Assembly: GCF_000397065.2 (NCBI RefSeq)
Contig: NZ_KE007306.1
Span: forward strand, 1,154,166-1,218,165
DNA length: 64,000 nucleotides
Direction of reading: 5' to 3'
Source: Marinobacter lipolyticus SM19
GTDB lineage: Bacteria; Pseudomonadota; Gammaproteobacteria; Pseudomonadales; Oleiphilaceae
Part shown: piece by piece, positions 44,341 to 54,097 of the stretch
How the letters are laid out: the number at the start of each line of letters is the position of its first letter
Position numbering within the stretch: the stretch's first letter is position 1
The notes under the pieces: generated by a model
Database searches by the model: none
What the model saw: the letters and a program-made list of their open reading frames with translations, nothing else
What the model was told of the DNA's origin: nothing
Translations under genes and position numbers: made by a program

Positions 44341-45657
44341 TCACTGCCACCATAGCGCCAGCTGGGGGAACGCGATCAGCAGTCCCAGAGCCACGACCTG
44401 GAGCGCGATAAACGGCAGCAGGGCCCGAAATATCTCACCCAGGGTAATGTCCTTCGGAGTCACAGTCTTGAGGTAGAAGGCCGCCGGCCCAAAAGGAGGC
44501 GACAGGAAAGACACTTGCATGTTCATGCAGAACACTACCCCGAACCAGATCGGGCTGTACCCCAGCTCCGTCACGATGGGCACGAAGATCGGCATGGTCA
44601 GCAGCGCGACACCCACCCAGTCCAGGAACATGCCAAGGATGAGCAGAATCAACATCATGAACAGGATGGTGGTCAGACCATGCCCGCCACTGACGGCGAA
44701 GACCATGTCGCGGACGAAATCGATCCCCCCCATGAGGTTGTAAACACCGACCAACGCGGTTGCACCAATCCCGATCCAGATAATCATGCCGCAGACCCGC
44801 AACGTGCTGACGGTAGCCTTACTCACCATGGCCAGCGACAACTCACCACGAATCCAGGTACTGATGGCAATCCCCATGACGCCCAGGGCCGACGCCTCGG
44901 TGACCGAAGCCACGCCGCCGTAAATACTACCCAGCACCACCACGACCGACATCAGCGGAAACAACAACGCCTTGAAGAAATTCGGTGCCGGGGTCTCGGG
45001 CGCATCCTGATCCGAAGGCAAAGGGGCCATCTCCGGCTTCAGCCAGACGCGGATCAGGACGTAGCCCATATAAAGCAGGGCCAGCAACAATGCGGGCGCG
45101 AAAGCCCCTTTAAACAGGTCGCCAATGGACACATTGGCCGTCAGCCCATATATGATCAGCACGATACTGGGCGGCAACATGGTGCCGAGTGCCCCACCGG
45201 CACAGGTGGTGCCAATGGCCAGTTTGCGGTCATAGCCCAGGCGCAGCATTTGCGGCAGCGCCAGGATACCCAGCAACACCGTCTCGCCACCAATAACGCC
45301 AGACATGGAGGCCAGGATCACCGCCACCACCAGCGTCTGTATGGCCACGCCGCCACGAAGCTTACGCCCCAGGCGAGCCATCGCGTCGAACAGATCACGG
45401 GCAATGCCGGAATGGTCCAGCAACGAGGCCATCAACACGAACATCGGCACCGCCAGGAACACATAGTTACCAATGAAGCTGTAAAGGCGACTGCTGACGA
45501 TGGGCAACGCATCCGGGCCAAACCAGCCCAGGGCGAAGACCAGGGCCACCAGACCCGTGGCGAAGGCCAGCTGCATGCCGGTGAGCAGCAGCACTATCAG
45601 CATGGCCAGCATCAACAGACTGCCATAACCGATGCCGAGGGAAGCCAGTTCAAACAT
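44341..45657 (-). CDS. TRAP transporter large permease (DctM type), probably for gluconate
   Basis: A 438-residue membrane protein with about 12 hydrophobic segments, matching the DctM subunit of tripartite ATP-independent periplasmic transporters (GGETVLLGILALPQMLRLGY, GTMLPPSIVLIIYG, and the C-terminal FLSPPFGPAAFYLKTVTP). It uses the sodium or proton gradient for uptake. Its ATG overlaps the stop of the small-subunit gene by one base. The gluconate assignment rests on gntK and gntR being adjacent and is inference. Confidence 0.92.
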   Translation of the reverse strand: MFELASLGIGYGSLLMLAMLIVLLLTGMQLAFATGLVALVFALGWFGPDALPIVSSRLYSFIGNYVFLAVPMFVLMASLLDHSGIARDLFDAMARLGRKLRGGVAIQTLVVAVILASMSGVIGGETVLLGILALPQMLRLGYDRKLAIGTTCAGGALGTMLPPSIVLIIYGLTANVSIGDLFKGAFAPALLLALLYMGYVLIRVWLKPEMAPLPSDQDAPETPAPNFFKALLFPLMSVVVVLGSIYGGVASVTEASALGVMGIAISTWIRGELSLAMVSKATVSTLRVCGMIIWIGIGATALVGVYNLMGGIDFVRDMVFAVSGGHGLTTILFMMLILLILGMFLDWVGVALLTMPIFVPIVTELGYSPIWFGVVFCMNMQVSFLSPPFGPAAFYLKTVTPKDITLGEIFRALLPFIALQVVALGLLIAFPQLALWWQ

Positions 45658-46187
45658 CAGAGGTCTCCCTTGCCACGGAGATCGCGCACCAGGTGCAACA
45701 GAAACTGAAGGGTCATGACAGCAACAGCCACCAGAATGATCACTTTCAGGAACGCGGGGAACGGCGGATTCCAGGCTGAGCCAGATGTCTCAAGGCGCCA
45801 GTCTCCCCAAGGGGCCAGCACCGCTTCTGTCGCCATCGACCAGCTCGCAAACAGCAGCATGCCGCAAAAGGCAAGCCCCAGCAGGTGATGGACCACCCGC
45901 AACCAGCGCTGGGCACTGGGCGAAACCGCGTCATAGACCAGTACAATGCGGACATGCCGATCGGTGGCCAGGGCATACAGCCCACCAAGGACAAACAGCG
46001 TGGCGCCAGCGAAGGTCACGGTTTCGTGTACCCAGAGTGTCGGCGCATCAAATGCATAGCGGCGAATGATCTCGTAAAAAGACACCAGAACGATCACTGC
46101 AAACACCAGGCTCAGCTTCTTGCCCAGCCAGACGATGGCCCTGTCCAGCCAGGTGAATCCCACATCTTCGTTATTTTCAACGGACAT
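45657..46187 (-). CDS. TRAP transporter small permease (DctQ type)
   Basis: A 176-residue four-helix membrane protein of the DctQ family. Hydrophobic segments start at LSLVFAVIVLVSFYEIIRR, with VTFAGATLFVLGGLYALATD, HHLLGLAFCGMLLFASWSM and LKVIILVAVAVMTLQFLLHL following. The typical tryptophan-containing VHETVTF motif is present. It pairs with the large permease and is translationally coupled to it. Confidence 0.92.
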   Translation of the reverse strand: MSVENNEDVGFTWLDRAIVWLGKKLSLVFAVIVLVSFYEIIRRYAFDAPTLWVHETVTFAGATLFVLGGLYALATDRHVRIVLVYDAVSPSAQRWLRVVHHLLGLAFCGMLLFASWSMATEAVLAPWGDWRLETSGSAWNPPFPAFLKVIILVAVAVMTLQFLLHLVRDLRGKGDL

Positions 46188-46251
46188 AATGAACTCCTCG
46201 CTCCGGGTCCCGCCAGGGCACCCGGAGGCTGATATCGAGGGAACCTGCTAC

Positions 46252-47262
46252 TCAGAGAAGGCCCTGGGACTCCAGGTATGCGGTGACTGACTGGTACACT
46301 TTGCCGGCATTGGGAGACTGCTCTGCGTAGACTTTCCATTGATCGCGGGCAATCGTGCGGAATTTGCGGCGCTCCTCGGCGGACCAGTCGTGGATGGTAA
46401 TCTCCGGATTGGCACGGGCCTCATTGACGGCCTCCCGATCAGCCATCGCCAGTTGCGTGCTGATGTCCTGCGCAAAGTCCCTGGCGGACACCGTCATGAT
46501 GACCTGGATGTCTTCCGGCAGCTTTTCCCACGCCTTGAGACCCATGGCAATTTCCAGTAGGGGCAGCGAGTGAAACCCCGGATTGACGGGATGTGAGGCA
46601 ATGTCGTTCAGGCCGGCCTCATGATTGGTTGAGAACACCGTGTAGTCGGCCGCATCAATCACGCCCTTGCTCAATGCGGTATAAACCTCGGAACCAGGAA
46701 GGTTGACCGGCGACGCACCGGCGGCGGCAAAGACCGACTGCACCAGCCCTTCGGGCGCACGCATCTTCAGCCCCTTGAGATCTTCCACCCCGTCAAGCGG
46801 CTTTTTCGACACAAACGACTCAAGGCCGGTGCCGCCACCTCCAACAAACTTGACGCCGTACGGTTCATACAGCTCATTCATCAACTCGTAACCGCCGCCG
46901 TAATTAATGTAGTCGATGAGCTGATCAGGGCTGGACCAGGCACCCACGGTATTACCAATCAGTCCGAACGCCGGGTCCTTACCGGAAAAATAACCGGTGA
47001 CCGAAATGTGGCCATCCAATACCCCCATTTTCATTGCTCCGAGGGTTTCAGTGTGGCTGACGATACTGCCAACCGGCAGCAAATCGATCTCAACCCGGCC
47101 ACCGGTCATGGCTTCCACACGGTCGGCCCAAGCCTGTTGAATCTCGAAATTTTTGACACCAGCAGGGTCTGAAGACTGGAACTTGAAGGTGAAATCGGCG
47201 GCGAAGGCATTAAACGCAAGCGTGGCCAGAAACAGGCCAACAGCGTGTCTTGTCGGAAACAT
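46252..47262 (-). CDS. TRAP transporter substrate-binding protein (DctP type), probably gluconate-binding
   Basis: A 336-residue periplasmic binding protein from the ATG at 47262, with AGGAG eight bases upstream and a signal peptide ending near FNAFA. The DctP-family features are present: FKFQSSDPAGVKNFEIQQAW at the mature N-terminus, the carboxylate-binding arginine region KGLKMRAPEGL, and the later SKGVIDAADYTVFSTN. It captures the substrate for the DctQM pair. It is first in the operon, directly behind the GntR-type operator. Ligand as gluconate is inferred from context. Confidence 0.92.
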   Translation of the reverse strand: MFPTRHAVGLFLATLAFNAFAADFTFKFQSSDPAGVKNFEIQQAWADRVEAMTGGRVEIDLLPVGSIVSHTETLGAMKMGVLDGHISVTGYFSGKDPAFGLIGNTVGAWSSPDQLIDYINYGGGYELMNELYEPYGVKFVGGGGTGLESFVSKKPLDGVEDLKGLKMRAPEGLVQSVFAAAGASPVNLPGSEVYTALSKGVIDAADYTVFSTNHEAGLNDIASHPVNPGFHSLPLLEIAMGLKAWEKLPEDIQVIMTVSARDFAQDISTQLAMADREAVNEARANPEITIHDWSAEERRKFRTIARDQWKVYAEQSPNAGKVYQSVTAYLESQGLL

Positions 47263-47295
47263 ATTGGAATCTCCTGATTGTTTTTGTGCCGGCAT

Positions 47296-47311
47296 ATGTT
47301 ACCGGTAACAT
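47296..47311. promoter_or_regulatory. GntR operator (perfect 16-base palindrome)
   Basis: The palindrome ATGTTACCGGTAACAT lies 34 bases upstream of the TRAP binding-protein start. It matches the form of the GntR operator known from enteric gluconate genes. Only one copy was seen; none is present between gntK and gntR. Confidence 0.85.
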
Positions 47312-47390
47312 TGGCGAGTTTATTGGATTTGAAAAGCGCTGACAAGGATGTGTCGGAGAGAAACAGGGGAGAGAAACCGGAGGCAGGAAT

Positions 47391-47421
47391 AAAAAACCGG
47401 CCTGCCATCAGACAGACCGGT
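47391..47421 (-). terminator. Probable terminator of the TetR gene
   Basis: A hairpin with stem ACCGG-x-CTG opposite a matching arm with one mismatch lies at 47396-47421. On the minus strand it is followed by six T (47391-47396). It sits about 130 bases past the stop of the TetR gene, with a further small hairpin (CCTGAG/CTCAGG, 47451-47468) between. Confidence 0.65.
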
Positions 47422-47552
47422 GAAACGTCAGGGTTTGCGACGTGCTAAAACCTGAGAACTCACTCAGGGTGACGCCAAGGATGTCCGGATCCCCAGCGTC
47501 ATAGTTGTGACATGAGACTATTCCGAAAGTTCCAGGATCGATCAAAAATTAA

Positions 47553-48254
47553 TCAAATCGCATTCCACCCAACCGTTTTTCCCACCGGCAATTCGGCCTC
47601 ACGGGCTTCCGGCAGTTGTGGGCGGTACTTCTCTCTCAGCACAAGCACTCTCTCCCGATAAGCCGCCGTTAGATAGGGAACTTCCAGGGTCAGCACCTGA
47701 TAGATCCCCTGCTTGAGTTCCGTTAACGTGAGGTTGGCGGATTCTTCGCTGGCGTGGGCTGTCTTAAGGAACGCCATCCAGTTGGTGATAACCAGCCAGA
47801 CGTTCAGCGACATGGCCGAACGCAACTCGTCCGATTGGGGCTCGATAATGCCTGCTTCCGCCATCTTTTCGAAGATCCGGCTGATGGCATCCAGACAACG
47901 ATCGGTGAATTCCCGGTAGTCCTGGCGTAATCGCCGGTCACCATCCAGCAGGTGCTCCAGATCACGATGAAAAAACCGATAACTCCAGAGTCCATCAAAG
48001 ACGGATTCAAGATAAAACATCATGTCATCCAGGGTCAGCGGCCGATCCTCTGGAATATCCAGGTAATAATCCACCAGCTTTTCGTACTCCAGGAAGATCT
48101 CGTAAATGATGTCCGACTTGTTGCGAAAATGGTAATAGAGGTTACCCGGAGAAATGGCCAGATGGGCAGCGATGTGATTGGTGGTGACGTTCCGTTCACC
48201 CCTCTCATTGAACAACTCCAGGCTGGATAACAGGATCTTGTCTCTGGTTTTCAT
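47553..48254 (-). CDS. TetR-family transcriptional repressor
   Basis: A 233-residue TetR-like regulator. The DNA-binding domain reads ILLSSLELFNERGERNVTTNHIAAHLAISPGNLYYHFRNK. The ligand-binding part is helical and unusually rich in aromatic residues (LWSYRFFHRDLEHLL). It is divergent from the aldehyde dehydrogenase operon, and the palindrome TAGAGTATATACTCTA between that operon's promoter boxes is its most likely operator. The inducer may be an alcohol, aldehyde or fatty acid (inference). Confidence 0.9.
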   Translation of the reverse strand: MKTRDKILLSSLELFNERGERNVTTNHIAAHLAISPGNLYYHFRNKSDIIYEIFLEYEKLVDYYLDIPEDRPLTLDDMMFYLESVFDGLWSYRFFHRDLEHLLDGDRRLRQDYREFTDRCLDAISRIFEKMAEAGIIEPQSDELRSAMSLNVWLVITNWMAFLKTAHASEESANLTLTELKQGIYQVLTLEVPYLTAAYRERVLVLREKYRPQLPEAREAELPVGKTVGWNAI

Positions 48255-48316
48255 AGGTTCAGCAAGCTTTGTTGTTGTGTGACCGGCGGATGGCCTGATC
48301 CGCCATTCGGCTTTCC

Positions 48317-48345
48317 TTGACTCCCTAGAGTATATACTCTAATAA
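48317..48345 (+). promoter_or_regulatory. Promoter of the aldehyde dehydrogenase operon with embedded TetR operator
   Basis: A -35 box TTGACT (48317-48322) and -10 box TAATAA (48340-48345) are 17 bases apart. The perfect 16-base palindrome TAGAGTATATACTCTA (48326-48341) fills the spacer, so a bound dimer would block RNA polymerase. The divergent TetR gene is the evident candidate regulator. Confidence 0.75.
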
Positions 48346-48437
48346 TACCTTCAAGCGCAAATTGAGCATTTTTTCGCCACTATATCTACAACAACAGGGC
48401 ACCCGGCATGCATCCGGCAGCCCGAGGGGAGAGTACC

Positions 48438-49883
48438 ATGGGAGCCAGCGTCGTCCAGCTCACTGAAAGCAAGAAGCAGATCCAGCACACACATCGCGTT
48501 TTCGAAGATCAGAAAAAGGCATTCCGTAACAACTCGATGCCCTCACTGACCGAGCGCCAGGAAAACCTGAAGCGACTGAAACGGGCGCTGCTGAGCAACC
48601 AGGACAAGCTGACTGACGCTATCGACCGGGATTTCAGTTGCCGTTCAAAAGACGAATCGCTGATCGCTGAAATCATGCCGTCCATTCAGGGCATCAACTA
48701 CACCCTGAAAAACCTGGGTGGCTGGATGAAGCCCTCGAAACGCCATGTCTCCGTGTTGTTCCAACCCGCCAGCAACAAGGTGCACTACCAGCCCAAGGGC
48801 GTGGTTGGCGTTATCGTGCCCTGGAACTACCCGCTGTATCTGGCCGTCGGACCACTGGTTGCCTCACTGGCAGCCGGTAACCGCACCATGATCAAGATGT
48901 CGGAATTCACCCCGCACACCTCGGCACTGTTCAAGGAAATCATTGAGGCCACCTTCCCGGGGGATCTGGTATCGGTGATCACCGGTGAGGCGGATGTCGC
49001 CGCGGACTTTTCCAGCCGCCCCTTTGACCACCTGCTGTTCACCGGCTCCACCTCCGTGGGCAAACTGGTGATGCGGGCAGCGTCGGAGAACCTGACGCCG
49101 GTTACCCTGGAACTGGGTGGCAAGTCCCCTGCAATTGTCTCCTCCGATGTCCCCATGGAGGACGCTGCCCAGCGCATTGCTTTCGGCAAGGCCTTTAATG
49201 CTGGCCAAACCTGTGTGGCGCCGGATTACGTACTCTGCCCCGCGGATCGGGTCCAGGCCTTTGTCGACGAATTCCGCGCGCGCTTTTCCGAAATGTACCC
49301 CAGCCTGCGGGATAATGACGACTACACCGCCATCATCAATGAGCGACAGTACGAACGGCTACAGGGCTATCTGGAAGACGCCCGCGAAAAAGGCGCTGAG
49401 ATCGTCGAACTCAACCCAGCCCGGGAAAACCTGAAGGACGGCACCCGCAAAATTCCCCTGACCCTGGTGCTGAAGACCACGCCGGAAATGAAGGTCATGC
49501 AGGACGAGATTTTCGGTCCGATTCTGCCCATCGTCGGCTACGGCGGTCTGGAAGAGGCGATCCACTACATCAACGATCGCCCGCGTCCGCTGGCCCTGTA
49601 TTTCTTTGGCTACGATCGCTCCATGCAGCAACAGGTGGTGGACAACACCCACTCAGGCGGCATGTGCATCAACGACGCCCTTATGCACGTCGCCCAGGAC
49701 GACCTGCCATTCGGTGGTATCGGTGATTCCGGCATGGGGCATTACCACGGCAAGGAAGGCTTCCTGACGCTGTCCCATCACCGCGCCATCTTCAGCAAAC
49801 AGAAATTCAACAGCGGCAAATACGTTTACGCACCTCACGGCACTGCGGCCCATAAGATGATCTATAAACTGTTTATCCGCTGA
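48438..49883 (+). CDS. Aldehyde dehydrogenase (coniferyl-aldehyde dehydrogenase type)
   Basis: A 481-residue NAD(P)-dependent aldehyde dehydrogenase. The cofactor region is VVGVIVPWNYPLYLAVGPLV and FTGSTSVGKLVM, the general-base glutamate is in TLELGGKSPAI, and the catalytic cysteine is in FNAGQTCVAPDYVL. The lack of an N-terminal membrane signal and the overall form match the coniferyl aldehyde/long-chain aldehyde subgroup that includes CalB and AlkH-like enzymes. Start at 48438, behind a GGGGAG-type site. First gene of an operon with the Tat protein and the GMC oxidoreductase, which would supply its aldehyde. Confidence 0.9.
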   Translation: MGASVVQLTESKKQIQHTHRVFEDQKKAFRNNSMPSLTERQENLKRLKRALLSNQDKLTDAIDRDFSCRSKDESLIAEIMPSIQGINYTLKNLGGWMKPSKRHVSVLFQPASNKVHYQPKGVVGVIVPWNYPLYLAVGPLVASLAAGNRTMIKMSEFTPHTSALFKEIIEATFPGDLVSVITGEADVAADFSSRPFDHLLFTGSTSVGKLVMRAASENLTPVTLELGGKSPAIVSSDVPMEDAAQRIAFGKAFNAGQTCVAPDYVLCPADRVQAFVDEFRARFSEMYPSLRDNDDYTAIINERQYERLQGYLEDAREKGAEIVELNPARENLKDGTRKIPLTLVLKTTPEMKVMQDEIFGPILPIVGYGGLEEAIHYINDRPRPLALYFFGYDRSMQQQVVDNTHSGGMCINDALMHVAQDDLPFGGIGDSGMGHYHGKEGFLTLSHHRAIFSKQKFNSGKYVYAPHGTAAHKMIYKLFIR

Positions 49884-49955
49884 TCCACCTCCGGGCCGGC
49901 GGACTCGCTGGCCCGGTATGACCTTTGCCAACGACAACAATAAGAGGGTCCCGGC

Positions 49956-50585
49956 ATGTCCCACCCACCCCACGACCAGAAACCCTTTTCCGCCATGGAC
50001 CGACGCAGCTTTCTGCGTGCCGGCCTCGGCGGCACACTGTTTCTTGGTACCGTCAGTGTCACCGCGGGCCTCAGTGGCTGCGCAACCGCACCGGCGGGTC
50101 GCCTGAATGCCGCCGAGACCCAGGTCGATGACGGCTATCAATTTCAGTTTCTCACTCACGATGACATTGAGCTGTTCCGGGCACTGTTACCAGCCATTGT
50201 AGGGCCGGCTTTGACCGAAGAGCCGGAGCCAAGGCGACAGGCGATTGCCGGCACCATCGAGCGGATCGACCAGGGCATGGTCCGGTTCGGCCCGGCCAAT
50301 CAGAAAGAGTTGCGCAAACTGTTTGATCTGCTCAACTTCGGCCTGACCCGGGTCACCGTTGCCCGTGTCTGGTCCAGCTGGCCCAATGTCACCACATCAG
50401 AGGCAGACGCCTTTCTGGAACGCTGGCGCACCAGCGGCATTGGCCTGTTTAACAATGGCTACATCGCCCTGACCAAAATCAGCAACGTGGCATTTTACGG
50501 CCACCCCGAGCACTGGCACCTGTCGGGCTACCCCGGGCCGCCGGAATGGGCCATGAACGCCCTGCCCCAGTTTAACAACGCCTGA
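49956..50585 (+). CDS. Tat-signal small subunit associated with GMC oxidoreductase
   Basis: A 209-residue protein with a twin-arginine signal (MDRRSFLRAGLGGTLFLG) that ends in a lipobox-like LSGC. The mature part (LTHDDIELFRALLPAIVG, then RIDQGMVRFGPANQKELRKL) resembles subunit 3 of gluconate 2-dehydrogenase-type complexes. In such complexes the small Tat subunit carries the flavoprotein, which has no signal of its own, across the membrane. The next gene encodes a GMC flavoprotein without a signal peptide, which fits. It was not checked by alignment. Confidence 0.8.
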   Translation: MSHPPHDQKPFSAMDRRSFLRAGLGGTLFLGTVSVTAGLSGCATAPAGRLNAAETQVDDGYQFQFLTHDDIELFRALLPAIVGPALTEEPEPRRQAIAGTIERIDQGMVRFGPANQKELRKLFDLLNFGLTRVTVARVWSSWPNVTTSEADAFLERWRTSGIGLFNNGYIALTKISNVAFYGHPEHWHLSGYPGPPEWAMNALPQFNNA

Positions 50586-50616
50586 CCCCGTCGCTCGCTG
50601 ATTACCGGAGATTTCC

Positions 50617-52209
50617 ATGTCGTTAACCGATCGCATTGCCAAGGGCCTAGAGGCCGGCTGGAAAGTCACAGACGCCAGCACCCTGACCGACAACCAGACC
50701 CATGAAGCAGATGTGGTGATTATCGGTACCGGCGCCGGCGGCGGTACGACCGCCGAAATCCTGGCCCGCGCCGGACTGTCCGTCATCCTTGTGGAGGAAG
50801 GGCGGCTGTATTACCAGAAAGATTTCAAGATGGACGAACTGACGGCCTATGCCTCGCTGTACCAGGAGGGCATGAGCCGGGTCACCAAAGACGGAGCCAT
50901 TGCCATTCTCCAGGGACGCTGCGTCGGTGGATCAACCACCGTGAACTGGACTTCCAGCTTCCGCACCCCGGAGCCCACCCTGAACTACTGGGCAGACAAC
51001 TTCGGCCTTGAGAATCTCCGGCCAGAGGCAATGAAACCCTGGTTCGATGGCCGTGAAGAGCGGCATACGGTTTCCCCCTGGTTGACTGACCCCAACCTTA
51101 ACAACGATATACTGCGCCAGGGCTGCGACCAACTGGGCTATTCCTGGAAGGTGATCCCCCGCAATGTAAAAGGGTGCTGGAACCTGGGGTACTGCGGTGT
51201 AGGTTGCCCCACCAACGCCAAACAAGGCGCGCTGACCACGACCATCCCGGGCGCACTGGATCACGATGCCCGGTTATTCCACGGCCTTCGCGCCGACAAG
51301 CTGGTCATGAAACAGGACCGGATCGATCACCTCGTGGCTTCAGCAATGTCCGCGGATACCGTGACGCCCTCCGGCGTGAAGGTCCACCTGAAAGCCCGGC
51401 ACTTCGTGGTTGCGGCCAGCGCCATTGGCTCCCCCGGCCTGTTGCTGCGCTCAGACATTCCCGACCCCCACAATCGCATTGGCAAGCGCTCGTTCATCCA
51501 TCCGGTGAACGCCACCGTTGCGCGTATGCCGGAGAAAGTCGATCCGTTTTACGGAGCCCCTCAGTCGATTTACTCTGACGAGTTCAACTTCCGTGAGGGC
51601 GTCGATGGCCCGGCAGGCTACAAGCTGGAAGTTCCTCCACTGCACCCGGCGATGTCCAGCGGAGTGGTACCCGGCCACGGCGCAGAACAACGGGACAACC
51701 TCAAGCAATTGCCCTGGATGCAGTCCGTGATTGCTCTGGTGAGAGATGGCTTCCATCCGGACAGTCCCGGTGGAACCGTCAGTCTGCGGGACGACGGCAG
51801 CCCGGTGCTCGACTATCCGGTAACCGACTACCTCTGGGACGGCTTGCGCCGGGCTTTCCATACCATGGCGGAAATCCAGTTTGCCGCCGGCGCCGAGCAG
51901 GTCCGCCTGATGCACCTGGATTCCCCCTGGCTCAACAGCTGGTCAGAGGCCAGGGCCGCTATCGACGAGCTGCCCATGGAGCTGCATCGCGTGCGGCTGT
52001 TCACCGCCCACCAGATGGGTGGCTGTGGCATGGGAGAAGACCCGCGACAGTCGGTGGTTAACGGTTTCGGTGAACACCACCACGTCAGCAACCTGAGCAT
52101 TCATGATGCTTCGATCTTCCCTACCAGCATCGGCGCCAACCCCCAGCTGTCGGTGTATACCCTGGCAGCCAGGAACAGCGTGCGGCTGGCCGGCAAGCTC
52201 AAAGGCTGA
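50617..52209 (+). CDS. GMC family FAD-dependent oxidoreductase (alcohol dehydrogenase type)
   Basis: A 530-residue flavoprotein. The FAD-binding motif ADVVIIGTGAGGGTTAEILA begins at residue 31. The mid-region GRCVGGSTTVNWTSSFR is the GMC substrate/FAD signature. The C-terminal catalytic part contains TAHQMGGCGMG and the final FAD-binding PTSIGANPQLSVYTLA. There is no signal peptide; export with the preceding Tat subunit is inferred. By analogy it would oxidise a primary alcohol or sugar, passing electrons to the respiratory chain, and the aldehyde dehydrogenase upstream would finish oxidation to the acid. Confidence 0.88.
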   Translation: MSLTDRIAKGLEAGWKVTDASTLTDNQTHEADVVIIGTGAGGGTTAEILARAGLSVILVEEGRLYYQKDFKMDELTAYASLYQEGMSRVTKDGAIAILQGRCVGGSTTVNWTSSFRTPEPTLNYWADNFGLENLRPEAMKPWFDGREERHTVSPWLTDPNLNNDILRQGCDQLGYSWKVIPRNVKGCWNLGYCGVGCPTNAKQGALTTTIPGALDHDARLFHGLRADKLVMKQDRIDHLVASAMSADTVTPSGVKVHLKARHFVVAASAIGSPGLLLRSDIPDPHNRIGKRSFIHPVNATVARMPEKVDPFYGAPQSIYSDEFNFREGVDGPAGYKLEVPPLHPAMSSGVVPGHGAEQRDNLKQLPWMQSVIALVRDGFHPDSPGGTVSLRDDGSPVLDYPVTDYLWDGLRRAFHTMAEIQFAAGAEQVRLMHLDSPWLNSWSEARAAIDELPMELHRVRLFTAHQMGGCGMGEDPRQSVVNGFGEHHHVSNLSIHDASIFPTSIGANPQLSVYTLAARNSVRLAGKLKG

Positions 52210-52247
52210 CAAAGCAGTAAGTGCCCGGGTATGCTATGGGCTTCTGA

Positions 52248-52745
<498 letters not shown>

Positions 52746-52782
52746 GGTGATTGGCGCAGATGATGGCCAACGCGTTACCGCC

Positions 52783-54072
52783 TCAGAATAGAGGCGGCAA
52801 CGGTATCACCGTGCCATTGACGTCGACCGCCAGGTCCTTCAGCTGCGCGGACATGGCCAGACGATCACCGTTCCGGGTCATCATCCCTTCCTTGATCAAC
52901 GGCGCCAATTGCATCATCAGGTCCGGGTGATTCTCGGCAAGAGCCAGAGGCAGGCTCAACTTCATATGCCCGGTCAGTCGCTGCATGACCATCAGCATCT
53001 GTGAGCGCTCCTCATCCGACAAGGTCGGGTGCTCAACCATAAGTTCTCCGTTCACCTCACCTTCCGGAGTCACCAGACTGATATCCGGAAAGCCAAAACT
53101 GACTCCGTCAGCTGCCAGGTCCAGGAGTGCGCCACTGATCTGATTCATGCTGGCCATTTGCTGCTCAAAAGCAGCCGGCGAACCAGCCTGATTATCCAGG
53201 GCAGCAACCTGCAGGTCCGTCATCGCGCTGGTCAGCTCACTCCAGCTGTCCACATTCAGGCCGTTCATCACAAACTCTACTCGCTGGGGCCCGAAGCTTT
53301 CACCGTCTGAGGTCAGCGAATCCAGGGTGGCTACGGTTTCAGAATTCACCCGGCGGTCATTGTCCGTTGGCCAGGTCTTGCTGACCATCCTGAACCCTTC
53401 CATCCGCAGCGGAGCCTGGTCCCCAGACGCCAGTTCCATAGACTGAAGGCCGGCCTCTCCCTCGCCGGTCCAGACTTCGCCACGCAGGTAGTGCAACGTC
53501 TGATCAAGCTGGAAGTCCTTCAGCTGAACCTGCAGGTCCGGTGTGTCGAGCATCATTCCCGGCCACACCATCACAATATCTGCCTCGGTCCCGTTGCTAC
53601 CGATATCGATCCGACCAAATCCGCCGGACATGTTCAGGGATTCCCCGGTGTTGTCGTTGGTGACTGACATAGCAGGCACCGTCAACTCAGCAATGGCGGT
53701 CCCCCAGAGCCGGGTTTCCAGGGTCAGCCTCGGCTTTTCATCCGGGAAAAGGTCAGCGGCCTCTGCAGGCACGCCGGAGATCGGAGCAAAATCCAGCAAA
53801 CTGCCGGTGATTCCGTGGGAGACTCTCGCTTCGTACTCTATCTGGTGAACGTCTTCACTGGCGGGATCTTCAAACGTCACCGTGCCCTCAAAACGGGCGC
53901 TGAGATAACCACGACGATAATCCCGGGTCTCCAGCCGTACAAACGGCTGCGCCGAATTGACTTCCGTGGTCACCTCCTGCCACTGGGTCTCGGTAACCAG
54001 GCCCACACCCCAGGGAGCCACTGCGCCAACCACCAATACAACGCCACCAACCATCATCCATGTCTTTTTCAC
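52783..54072 (-). CDS. YdgA-family protein (DUF945)
   Basis: A 429-residue protein with an N-terminal membrane anchor (WMMVGGVVLVVGAVAPWGVG) and a long extracytoplasmic beta-rich domain (FVRLETRDYRRGYLSARFEG is the YdgA-type start). DUF945/YdgA proteins of the inner membrane have no firmly known function. The C-terminus ends with a proline-rich IPLPPLF. It lies 25 bases downstream of ppk1 on the same strand and converges with coaD. Confidence 0.85.
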   Translation of the reverse strand: MKKTWMMVGGVVLVVGAVAPWGVGLVTETQWQEVTTEVNSAQPFVRLETRDYRRGYLSARFEGTVTFEDPASEDVHQIEYEARVSHGITGSLLDFAPISGVPAEAADLFPDEKPRLTLETRLWGTAIAELTVPAMSVTNDNTGESLNMSGGFGRIDIGSNGTEADIVMVWPGMMLDTPDLQVQLKDFQLDQTLHYLRGEVWTGEGEAGLQSMELASGDQAPLRMEGFRMVSKTWPTDNDRRVNSETVATLDSLTSDGESFGPQRVEFVMNGLNVDSWSELTSAMTDLQVAALDNQAGSPAAFEQQMASMNQISGALLDLAADGVSFGFPDISLVTPEGEVNGELMVEHPTLSDEERSQMLMVMQRLTGHMKLSLPLALAENHPDLMMQLAPLIKEGMMTRNGDRLAMSAQLKDLAVDVNGTVIPLPPLF

Positions 54073-54097
54073 TGTTTTCTCCGCAACAAACTGCTCA

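Noticed and set aside
44515..45708. 397-codon open frame on the plus strand
   Set aside because: Antisense to the TRAP large permease; extremely rich in His and Gln, with no recognisable domain.
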